Below, in pieces: positions 1 through 5,788 of a DNA stretch of 7,760 bases. Made by a program: the position numbers and the translations under genes. The stretch is from Anaerolineales bacterium. GTDB lineage: Bacteria > Chloroflexota > Anaerolineae > Epilineales > JAANWY01. Location: the NCBI GenBank assembly GCA_018263655.1, contig JAANWY010000389.1:1-7760 (forward strand), given 5' to 3'. Below the pieces are notes generated by a model that ran no database searches, was not told the DNA's origin, and saw nothing but the letters and a program-made list of their open reading frames with translations. The first letter of the stretch is position 1, and each line of letters starts with the position of its first letter.

Positions 1-12
1 CGGAGGCAGATT

Positions 13-113
13 GTGTCATCTCAATATTTCGGGGTTATGTAGGTCGAAATGGTATTTCGACCCGACGATTTACCAAATCGTCGTACATGTCCCCCCATAT
101 ATTGAGAAGACAC
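13..113 (+). repeat. MITE-like element, copy 1
   Basis: This 101-bp element is identical to the copy at 317-417. Its ends are imperfect inverted repeats: the first 22 and last 22 bases pair at 19 positions, with outermost bases GTGTC and GACAC. The interior holds two perfect hairpins, GTCGAAAT-GGT-ATTTCGAC and CGACGATTT-ACC-AAATCGTCG, whose three-base loops are complementary. The 12 bases upstream (1-12) are also identical to those upstream of copy 2. The bases downstream of 113 are different and show no direct repeat of the upstream flank, so this copy lacks a target-site duplication. It encodes no transposase and would need one in trans. The short reading frames through it are not genes. 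Confidence 0.85.
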
Positions 114-139
114 CGCTCAACGTTGTTTCGCGCCACTTG

Positions 140-172
140 GGATGCTAGTCGTGATACCCCCTGAACGCTTAC
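140..172 (+). repeat. 33-bp dispersed repeat, left copy
   Basis: These 33 bases match the reverse complement of 7599-7631 at 30 of 33 positions (starting GGATGCTAGTC and ending with CTGAACG, one variable base, then TTAC). The match lies more than 7 kb away and outside any gene at both ends, which indicates a dispersed repeat family and not shared coding sequence. Confidence 0.7.
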
Positions 173-244
173 TCTTCGCTTTCTCACTTTCGATTACGAC
201 GGTAGATGAGCTGAGAGGGCAACTTCGACTATGTCAGCATCCCA

Positions 245-264
245 CTGAGCCGCTCAGAATGACA
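245..264. repeat. Short palindromic repeat fragment (GCTCAGAATGACA type)
   Basis: CTGAGC and GCTCAG form a perfect 6-bp palindrome around a single base at 245-257. The following AATGACA makes the string GCTCAGAATGACA, which resembles a short intergenic repeat common in many environmental bacterial genomes. The resemblance is from memory and only one copy is present here. Confidence 0.35.
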
Positions 265-316
265 CACGAGGGACGGTATAGGGTCCAATCCGGAATCGAC
301 TTCTCGGAGGCAGATT

Positions 317-417
317 GTGTCATCTCAATATTTCGGGGTTATGTAGGTCGAAATGGTATTTCGACCCGACGATTTACCAAATCGTCGTACATGTCCCCCC
401 ATATATTGAGAAGACAC
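317..417 (+). repeat. MITE-like element, copy 2, with 7-bp target duplication
   Basis: This 101-bp element is identical to copy 1. It is flanked on both sides by GCAGATT (310-316 and 418-424), a perfect 7-bp direct repeat abutting the inverted-repeat ends exactly, as expected for a target-site duplication left by transposition. It lies about 80 bp upstream of the amidohydrolase start, so any promoter for that operon must lie within or just after it. No transposase is encoded. Confidence 0.85.
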
Positions 418-451
418 GCAGATTGGCCAAAAAGTCCGTTCTAAACATTCC

Positions 452-468
452 ATGTATTGGAGATACAT
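452..468. promoter_or_regulatory. Dyad ATGTAT-N5-ATACAT, possible operator
   Basis: A perfect 6-bp inverted repeat with a 5-base spacer sits between the MITE and the ribosome binding site of the amidohydrolase gene, where a repressor or activator site would be expected. A six-base arm can arise by chance and I cannot name a regulator. I found no convincing -35/-10 pair around it; TTGGAG at 458 with TTTTAA at 481 has 17-bp spacing but lies very close to the ribosome binding site. Confidence 0.3.
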
Positions 469-495
469 TGCTTCGAAAGTTTTAAGGAGACCGAG

Positions 496-1668
496 ATGCT
501 GGAACGTGCGCGTGAAATCGAACAACAACTGATCGACTGGCGTAGAGAATTCCATATGCACCCGGAGTTGGGGTTCCAGGAGACCCGCACGGCTGCTCGC
601 GTTGCGGAGGTGTTGGAGCCTCTGGGCTATCGGGTCCGCACCGGCGTGGGGCGCACTGGCGTGGTGGCCGAACGGGGACGGGGCTCTCCGATTGTCGCCA
701 TTCGCGCCGACATGGACGCGCTGCCTCTCCAGGAAGCCAACGACGTGTCCTACGCCTCCCAGAACCCCGGCGTGATGCACGCCTGTGGCCACGATGCCCA
801 CACAGCCATCGCTCTGGGTGTGGCGACGTTGCTGGCGCAGGAGGACTTGCCTGGCGCGGTGCGGTTCCTGTTCCAGCCGGCCGAGGAGGTAGCAGACGAC
901 GAAGGCGTGAGCGGCGCACCGCGCATGATCGAGGACGGCGCGATGGACGGTGTGGACGGGCTGCTGGCCCTCCATGTGGACGCGTCTGTGCCCGTGGGCG
1001 ACGTCACTGTGGATGCCGGCCCTTCCTCGGCTGGAGTAGATTCGTTCCACGCTACCGTCGTCGGGCAGGGTGGCCATGGGTCAACGCCCCACAAAGTAGT
1101 CGACCCCATTCACATCGCCGGACACGTCATCCTGGCGCTGAACGGCATCGTCTCGCGCCGGATCGACCCTTTCGACCAAGCGGTGATCAGCGTTGGCTCC
1201 ATCCACGGTGGAAATGCCGACAATGTGATCCCGGGGCATGTTGACATAACGGGTACTATTCGCTACATGGAGCCGGAGGTGCAGAAACAGACCCACGCCG
1301 AGATCGAACGAGCGTTCGAGATCGCGAGAGTGATGGGTGGAGATTACGAACTGGAGATAGAGATCGGCTATCCACCGGCGTTCAACGCTGCAGGTATCGT
1401 GGATTTGCAGCGCGAGGTGGCCGCCGATCTGTTGGGTGAGGAGCACGTTCGGACTCCAGAGGAAAGTATGGGGGCGGAGGACTTCGGTTTCTTTTCCAAG
1501 TTGGCCCCGGGTGCGATGTTTATGCTCGGCTGCCGGATCGAGGGCGACGAGCGCCGGCATCACAGTCCCCGGTTTGACGTTGACGAACGGTGCTTGCCCA
1601 TCGGGGTCGCCATCTTGGCCGAGGCAGCGCTGCGATTCCTGCGGCGGGGTGACAGCCACCATGCGTGA
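496..1668 (+). CDS. M20D family metallo-amidohydrolase (N-acyl amino acid / hippurate hydrolase-like)
   Basis: A 390-aa cytosolic hydrolase of the M20D family, which removes acyl groups from N-acylated amino acids or related amides using a di-metal centre. The characteristic motifs are in order: HPELGFQE near the N terminus, RADMDALP, HACGHDAH at residues 95-102 (ligands C97 and H99), QPAEE at 127-131, LH at 159-160, a dimerisation domain with GGHGSTPH, and HHSPRFDVDE from residue 355, with H356 the likely last ligand. Length is typical and no key residue is missing. I chose the ATG at 496 over the upstream one at 457 because AAGGAGA lies 5 bases before it and the family alignment begins here. 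The gene overlaps the next by 8 bp, so the two are surely co-translated. The physiological substrate cannot be read from sequence; the MttB-like neighbour suggests an acylated amine or betaine-like compound, which is inference. Confidence 0.93.
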   Translation: MLERAREIEQQLIDWRREFHMHPELGFQETRTAARVAEVLEPLGYRVRTGVGRTGVVAERGRGSPIVAIRADMDALPLQEANDVSYASQNPGVMHACGHDAHTAIALGVATLLAQEDLPGAVRFLFQPAEEVADDEGVSGAPRMIEDGAMDGVDGLLALHVDASVPVGDVTVDAGPSSAGVDSFHATVVGQGGHGSTPHKVVDPIHIAGHVILALNGIVSRRIDPFDQAVISVGSIHGGNADNVIPGHVDITGTIRYMEPEVQKQTHAEIERAFEIARVMGGDYELEIEIGYPPAFNAAGIVDLQREVAADLLGEEHVRTPEESMGAEDFGFFSKLAPGAMFMLGCRIEGDERRHHSPRFDVDERCLPIGVAILAEAALRFLRRGDSHHA

Positions 1669-3100
1669 GACCTCTGTTGTACGACCTCAACTCAGCGTCC
1701 TATCCGCAGAGCAGATGGCTCGAGTGCACGACGCGTCGCTCCAGATCTTGTCTTCTATCGGCGTGCGCGTCGAGTCGGAGCCGGCACGAGAAATCTTCGC
1801 CCGCGCCATCGGCGGACCGGCCGATGAGGAGCGCGTGCGCATCCCGCCGGCGTTGGTAGAGCGAGCGCTGGAGACGGCGCCGGCCAGCGTGGATGTCTAC
1901 GACCGGCGTGGGGATTTGGCGTTCCGCCTCGGCGACGGCGAGGCGCGCTTCGGCATCGGCGTGACGGCTCTCTACTATCAGGAGCCGGCAACCGACGAGG
2001 TGGTGCCCTTCGCCCGCGAGCACGTGGCCGCCATCAGCCGGCTGGCCGGCGTGCTGGACAGCTTCGACCTCATCTCGACGCCCGGTATCGTGCAAGATGT
2101 GCCGGCCGACCTCTCCGACCTGTACGCCACACTGGAGATGGTGGCCAACACGGTCAAACCACTGTCGATCCTGGTCTCGGAAGACGAACGTTACGATCAG
2201 GTGCTGGATCTGGCCGAGCACCTGCGTAGGTGGGACACCACCCGCGATCTGGCCTCACGCCCCTTTATCGTGCCGTACTTCAATCCGATCACGCCGCTGG
2301 TGATGAACGCCGGCACCCTGGACAAGATGCTGACCACCATCGAGCGCGGGCTGCCGTTTATGTACTCGAACTACGGCATGGTGGGCGCGACGACGCCCAT
2401 CACGCCGGCCGGCACCTTCGCGCTGCTGAACGCCGAGCTGTTGGCTGGCCTAGTGTTCAGCCAATTGGCGCGCGAGGGGGCGCCGGTGATTGTGGGATGT
2501 TTGCCCGCGTACTTCAACATGCGGGGCATGGGCAGCTTTTACGATCCAACCAGCTACGTGATCGATCTGGCCTGCGCCGAGATGATGGTCCACTACGGGT
2601 TACCTCACTGCGGAACATCGGGCAGCGGCATGGGCTGGGGGGCGGATCTGATCGCGGCCGGCCACCAGTGGATGAACCACTTGATCAGCAGCATCAGCAA
2701 GGTGGGGTTGGCGCCGTTCGTGGGGGATAACCTGGGGTCGAAGGCGTTCTCGCCGGCGATGGTTGTCCACGCGGACGAGATCATCGCTCAGGCTCGCCGC
2801 TTTGCCGAGGGGTTCGCGCTGGACGAAGTCTCGCTGGCGCTGGACGAGATCGAGCGCATCGGCGCCGGCGGCCACTTCCTGGCGTCAGATTTGACGTTCG
2901 AGCACTTCCACGAGGCGTATTTCGAGAGCGAGATCTGGCCGAGCTTGACGCTGGAGGAGTGGCAGGCGCGCGGTTCGCCACGCGCCGAGGACGAGCTGCG
3001 AGCGTACACACAAGAGCTGCTGGCGGAGGCGAGTGCGCCGGCGGATCACGACGAGTTGATGGCGCGGGGTGAGGGCTTCATTTCTCAAGTAACCTCTTGA
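1661..3100 (+). CDS. MttB superfamily methyltransferase (trimethylamine methyltransferase family, non-pyrrolysine)
   Basis: A 479-aa protein of the trimethylamine:corrinoid methyltransferase superfamily (COG5598). Members use a TIM barrel to move a methyl group from a quaternary or tertiary amine to a corrinoid protein. Family hallmarks seen are the N-terminal segment with LSAEQMARVHDASLQILSSI, the central SPISILV-like string KPLSILVSEDERY, the FNPITPL and GATTPITPAGT stretches, and a C-terminal Gly-rich part (GTSGSGMGWGAD) followed by DEIIAQARRFAEG. There is no in-frame amber codon, so it belongs with the non-pyrrolysine members, some of which act on glycine betaine, proline betaine or carnitine. 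Its ATG overlaps the amidohydrolase stop, with GGGGTGA 8 bases upstream as ribosome binding site. No corrinoid protein or reductive activator gene is next to it, so the methyl acceptor must be encoded elsewhere, or the enzyme may do something different. Substrate unknown. Confidence 0.88.
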   Translation: MRETSVVRPQLSVLSAEQMARVHDASLQILSSIGVRVESEPAREIFARAIGGPADEERVRIPPALVERALETAPASVDVYDRRGDLAFRLGDGEARFGIGVTALYYQEPATDEVVPFAREHVAAISRLAGVLDSFDLISTPGIVQDVPADLSDLYATLEMVANTVKPLSILVSEDERYDQVLDLAEHLRRWDTTRDLASRPFIVPYFNPITPLVMNAGTLDKMLTTIERGLPFMYSNYGMVGATTPITPAGTFALLNAELLAGLVFSQLAREGAPVIVGCLPAYFNMRGMGSFYDPTSYVIDLACAEMMVHYGLPHCGTSGSGMGWGADLIAAGHQWMNHLISSISKVGLAPFVGDNLGSKAFSPAMVVHADEIIAQARRFAEGFALDEVSLALDEIERIGAGGHFLASDLTFEHFHEAYFESEIWPSLTLEEWQARGSPRAEDELRAYTQELLAEASAPADHDELMARGEGFISQVTS

Positions 3101-3197
3101 AGGCCCTCCTCCTTGCGCTAGCAACGTCCTCCTCAGCTCATCTACATCAGGTTTCGCGAAGATTGAAAAGCGGCCGGCTTCATGCGAGGGTTGTCTT

Positions 3198-3298
3198 GTA
3201 TCATCTCAATGTTTCGGGGCTATGTAGGTCGAAATGGTATTTCGACCCGACGATTTACCAAATCGTCCTACATGACCCCCCATATATTGGGAAGACAC
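3198..3298 (+). repeat. MITE-like element, copy 3, at the 3' end of the SEC-C gene
   Basis: A 101-bp copy in the same orientation as copies 1 and 2, identical at 95 of 101 positions. The six substitutions fall at element positions 3, 14, 23, 71, 78 and 93, all in the outer arms; both internal hairpin loops and nearly all hairpin stems are unchanged. It is flanked by GGGTTGTCTT (3188-3197) and GGGTTATCTT (3299-3308), a 10-bp direct repeat with one mismatch. The right flank contains the stop codon of the convergent SEC-C gene, so insertion took place at the very end of that gene without breaking it. It sits between two convergent genes and could also act as a roadblock or mRNA 3'-end structure. 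Confidence 0.85.
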
Positions 3299-3301
3299 GG
3301 G

Positions 3302-3862
3302 TTATCTTCTTCTCTTTCGACGACGCGCCCTCCTCCCGCAACACCTCTTGTACTTCTTACCACTTCCACACGGACAGGGATCGTTCCTACCTACCTTTTT
3401 GGAAGGCCGCTTTTCGGAAGAGCGTACTCTCTCGGGTTGCCCATCATCCACCGTTTCCTTGAACATCCGGTAGTGCCTCTTGATCCTCGCTACGTACCTC
3501 TCGTCCTGCAGAACGTATTTGACCTGCTCCAGAAGCGCAGGCGCAAACTCAGATTGGGGACTGCCCACGTTGAGCACAGGTCCCTGTAGCTCGGCGATAA
3601 CCTTCGCATCATCCCGCCCAAACCACTCGACGTAGTATTCTCGGTCCTCCCAACCGTAGGCGATGACTGCGACTAGCTCTCGCTTCTGCCAGTCATGGAC
3701 GTGGAAGAACACCCGCCGGCAATCGCAGTCGGGCTCATTGCAATAGGCTTCGATGAGCCCATATTTTCTCTCAGGCAGATCGGGGTCGTTCAGCGCAATG
3801 ATTGAACGCGTCTCTTTCTTGGCAATCTCCGGAAAGCGCTCATGGAACGGTTCGTATGGCAT
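3302..3862 (-). CDS. SEC-C motif zinc-binding protein of unknown function
   Basis: A 186-aa protein ending in a clear SEC-C metal-binding motif (residues 157-176, CPCGSGKKYKRCC, Cys at 163, 165, 174, 175). This motif is known from SecA and from many unrelated proteins, where it binds zinc. The last ten residues are almost all arginine or lysine, which suggests nucleic-acid or ribosome contact. The N-terminal two thirds carries a second Cys cluster (CNEPDCDC, residues 41-48) and a mixed alpha/beta pattern I do not recognise by name. I chose ATG at 3862, with AGGAG 9 bases upstream; a TTG one codon earlier (3865) is possible. It is the last of the minus-strand genes here, its stop lies inside the target duplication of MITE copy 3, and it converges on the methyltransferase gene. 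No specific role can be assigned. Confidence 0.8.
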   Translation of the reverse strand: MPYEPFHERFPEIAKKETRSIIALNDPDLPERKYGLIEAYCNEPDCDCRRVFFHVHDWQKRELVAVIAYGWEDREYYVEWFGRDDAKVIAELQGPVLNVGSPQSEFAPALLEQVKYVLQDERYVARIKRHYRMFKETVDDGQPERVRSSEKRPSKKVGRNDPCPCGSGKKYKRCCGRRARRRKRRR

Positions 3863-3906
3863 CAACTATCACTCCTGATGAACTTGAATAGCGCGTCTGA
3901 GGTAAG

Positions 3907-4027
3907 GGGCTCGGAAAGAAATAATTATCCCAACCTGCTCCCGCTGGATTGCCAAATCCAGCGGGCATGGCCTGGATTTGGCAATCCAGGCCGAGCGAGA
4001 TGGGACATTTTATTTCTTCCACGTCCC
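3907..4027. repeat. REPIN-like palindromic element with twin hairpins
   Basis: Two adjacent perfect hairpins lie at the centre: 3940-3965 (11-bp stem, loop GCCA) and 3969-3992 (10-bp stem, loop TGGC). The 16-base core of the first (TGGATTGCCAAATCCA) is the exact reverse complement of the core of the second, so the two can also pair with each other. The flanks form a longer imperfect outer stem: GGAAAGAAATAA on the left against TTATTTCTTCC on the right, then TCCCA against TGGGA, then GCTC against GAGC. The layout of two inverted short palindromes recalls REPINs mobilised by RAYT transposases, but no such transposase is in the window. It fills most of the 237-bp gap between the SEC-C and membrane-protein genes. 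Confidence 0.8.
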
Positions 4028-4099
4028 TAATTCTCATGGGGGCCTGGGTGACAGGGCAAGCGCTGTACGACTTGCTCGCGTTTCACCGCCCCTGGCGGC

Positions 4100-4945
4100 T
4101 CAGGTCGACTTGTGACGAAAGGCGTTTTCCACCAAATCCTGGCGGAAGTAGCCGGCTTCGCCCGTCACTGCGTACCGGTACACGGCTGCTCTGTAGATAC
4201 CGCTGAGCGTCGAGTTGATAAGCGCCAGGAAGATGAGCACCAGGACCAAGACCAGCACCGCCAGCACCACCAGAGCAATCGACTCCGACATGATGGCCAA
4301 CACGATCACGGGCACACCGAGGAGTAGTGCCACCACCGAGAGCAAGCCAAAGATCAGACCGATGCTCAAGTTGCCGGCGATCTGCTCGCCCCAAGTCCGC
4401 TTCAGCAGCTCTGCACTGCGCTTGACGGCGTCTATCGGTCCGACGTCCTCCACAACGAGGACAGGGACCACCAGAAATGTGGCGACGTTCCAGGCCAATC
4501 CGACCAGCGACGACGCAATCCGCCCCACCGTTCCCCCGCGTTCCGACACCCAACGCAGGATCATGCCCACGGTAGCCGCGATGAGGGCATAGCCCAGTAT
4601 CTGCCCGAGGTGCTCGTAGGTAATGCGGAGCCCGTCACGGACAGTGGGATCGCCGCCCTGTAGACGGATCATGGCCGCGCCGACCAAGGCCGTGTTGGCA
4701 GAGAAGATCACGAGGTATTGCACGACGTAGAATAGAAAGGCCACGACGACGCCGGCGACCTCTGACTGGCCGGCCAGCAAGGTGTCCAAGAAGCCGGCCA
4801 GCAGCATGGGCAGAGCGAAGGTGGCCGTCACGATCAGGACACCGATGGACGATACGATAGGGAACACGATCAATTCCTTGTCGGCGCGGAGCACGGCCGC
4901 GCTGGCCTTAACGAGTTCCCAGCTATTTGAGATGCGTTCCAACAT
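4100..4945 (-). CDS. DUF6159 family multi-pass membrane protein
   Basis: A 281-aa integral membrane protein. It begins MLERISNSWELVKAS followed by VLRADKELIVFPIVSS, a start I recognise as typical of the DUF6159 family, whose function is not established. I count about six hydrophobic segments, near residues 25-50, 62-92, 112-130, 142-165, 190-215 and 217-245, with an amphipathic cytosolic stretch (DAVKRSAELLKRTWGEQ) before the fifth. The ATG at 4945 was chosen over an upstream in-frame ATG at 5089 because AGGAGG (complement at 4953-4958) is 7 bases before it and the protein family starts here; the extra 48 residues of the longer form are not membrane-like and look non-coding. It is transcribed in the same direction as the toxin gene ending at 5099, with a gap of about 150 bp that could hold its own promoter. 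Role unknown. Confidence 0.82.
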   Translation of the reverse strand: MLERISNSWELVKASAAVLRADKELIVFPIVSSIGVLIVTATFALPMLLAGFLDTLLAGQSEVAGVVVAFLFYVVQYLVIFSANTALVGAAMIRLQGGDPTVRDGLRITYEHLGQILGYALIAATVGMILRWVSERGGTVGRIASSLVGLAWNVATFLVVPVLVVEDVGPIDAVKRSAELLKRTWGEQIAGNLSIGLIFGLLSVVALLLGVPVIVLAIMSESIALVVLAVLVLVLVLIFLALINSTLSGIYRAAVYRYAVTGEAGYFRQDLVENAFRHKST

Positions 4946-5098
4946 TGAGGTTCCTCCTATTGATTGTAGCTCCTCGCGACTGAACTCCAGGGTGTCCAGC
5001 CTGGGCCTAAAAGTCCGCCAATCCCAACCGCTTGCTGATCGCAGGAGTGGATGATGATTCAGCACTTCTCGACGCTCGATGCCTGCCACTAGCGGTGT

Positions 5099-5554
5099 TC
5101 AGCTCGACGCTGATTGCTGGTCAGGAGGACGACTGACATTCTTGCGCACCCACTCAACGAAGACTTCAAAAGAATACCCTTCGTGAGAACCATCAGCGTC
5201 AGTGTGAGCAATCTGCAACGCTGCTTCGACAATTTCATCATCTGGAGCCTGGAAGCTGTAACCATTGGCCTCGCCGAAGATAATCAAAGCGGACATGCCT
5301 GTGCGCTTGTTTCCATCGTAGAAAACGTGACGATCAATGATGATCCAGGCCAGTGCAGCAGCTTTTTCCTCGACGGATGGATATCGATCGGTACCAAAAA
5401 GTGGGTGTTGAATTGCTTCCAACACCCACTCCAGACTCCCCGGATTCAGCAAATTATCTGGCGGGATGAATTCTCCACCCGATCTTGCCAGATGCGCCCG
5501 GTTCAGGTTAACAATGTCTTCCCGTGTCGGGTACTGCAGAGAGGGTGAATTCAC
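5099..5554 (-). CDS. doc: Doc-type toxin, Fic/DOC (death-on-curing) family
   Basis: A 151-aa protein with the Fic-fold signature HVFYDGNKRTG at residues 76-86. In Fic enzymes this loop binds ATP and the His is catalytic. The NKR form, with Lys where classical AMP-transferring Fic proteins have Gly and without the second Arg, is characteristic of Doc toxins; phage P1 Doc phosphorylates EF-Tu and stops translation. Also family-like are the N-terminal LNRAHLARSGGE segment and the stretch PLFGTDRYPSVEEKAAAL at residues 51-68, close to the loop expected to contact target or nucleotide. The start is GTG at 5554, and GTGA overlaps the stop of the upstream small gene, so translation is coupled. A terminator-like hairpin lies inside the gene at 5396-5430. 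All motif residues are present, so the protein is probably active. Phosphotransfer and the EF-Tu target are inferred from the family. Confidence 0.9.
   Translation of the reverse strand: MNSPSLQYPTREDIVNLNRAHLARSGGEFIPPDNLLNPGSLEWVLEAIQHPLFGTDRYPSVEEKAAALAWIIIDRHVFYDGNKRTGMSALIIFGEANGYSFQAPDDEIVEAALQIAHTDADGSHEGYSFEVFVEWVRKNVSRPPDQQSASS
5396..5430 (-). terminator. Intrinsic-terminator-like hairpin inside the doc coding sequence
   Basis: On the minus strand AGTGGGTGTTG and CAACACCCACT form a perfect 11-bp stem with a 9-base loop, followed at once by TTTTT. This is the classical shape of a rho-independent terminator in the transcribed orientation, located around codons 42-53 of the toxin gene. 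It encodes normal Doc-family residues (EWVLEAIQHPLF), so codon choice or chance may explain it. If it works, translating ribosomes would normally mask it, and poor translation would cut the toxin mRNA short. Confidence 0.45.
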
Positions 5555-5766
5555 AGATCGGCAAGCTTATCCCACACCTCAGCCCGCTCGCGCAGAACTC
5601 TTTCCTTCGCTTGATCCCACTGCCGTCGACGGGGCGGTTCGTAGCGAATTTGACTCCCGTGAATAACGTCAGTGATCACAACCTCATCCGCATCTACTTC
5701 GACAGACCTCGGCCAACTCACAGTCGTCTGCGACGACGGACCCGGATAAATCCCGTACTCGGTCAT
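5551..5766 (-). CDS. Putative antitoxin upstream of Doc
   Basis: A 71-aa protein placed directly upstream of the Doc gene, sharing a GTGA stop/start overlap with it, which is the usual antitoxin-first arrangement. I do not recognise a Phd, AbrB or ribbon-helix-helix domain. The N-terminal half is mostly beta-prone (TTVSWPRSVEVDADEVVITDV). The C-terminal part is basic then helical (PPRRRQWDQAKERVLRERAE and on to WDKLADL), which is the kind of segment that in Phd lies in the toxin's groove. The ATG at 5766 is preceded by a very strong ribosome binding site (GAGGAGGAGAAG, complement at 5767-5778); a longer frame opening at 5877 would overlap the upstream gene and lacks such a site. Gap to the upstream Ntn hydrolase gene is 22 bp. 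The antitoxin role rests on context only. Confidence 0.7.
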   Translation of the reverse strand: MTEYGIYPGPSSQTTVSWPRSVEVDADEVVITDVIHGSQIRYEPPRRRQWDQAKERVLRERAEVWDKLADL

Positions 5767-5788
5767 CTTCTCCTCCTCAGTCCAATCC

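Larger units (their letters stand above)
114..304. other. Intergenic spacer between MITE copies 1 and 2
   Basis: No convincing gene is present. An open frame from 142 runs through this stretch and on through MITE copy 2 to 444, but it has no ribosome binding site, no recognisable domain, and half of it is repeat sequence. The stretch does contain pieces of two other dispersed repeats, listed separately at 140-172 and 245-264. Confidence 0.6.

Noticed and set aside
1..417. The two MITE copies as a CRISPR-like array
   Set aside because: Only two units, 101 bp long with terminal inverted repeats and a target duplication, and a 203-bp interval between them; no cas gene nearby.
142..444. 100-aa plus-strand open frame running through MITE copy 2
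   Set aside because: No ribosome binding site or domain; much of it is translated MITE sequence, and the same peptide string reappears wherever a MITE copy occurs.
3097..3589. Two plus-strand open frames (3097-3462 and 3182-3589) after the methyltransferase gene
   Set aside because: They cross MITE copy 3 and run antisense to the well-supported SEC-C gene.
4086..4098. CCGCC-CCT-GGCGG hairpin just past the DUF6159 stop, considered as a terminator
   Set aside because: Only a 5-bp stem and no T-run follows it on the transcribed strand.
4945..5089. 48-residue N-terminal extension of the DUF6159 protein
   Set aside because: A strong AGGAGG site serves the ATG at 4945, the family start matches there, and the extension is neither hydrophobic nor signal-like.
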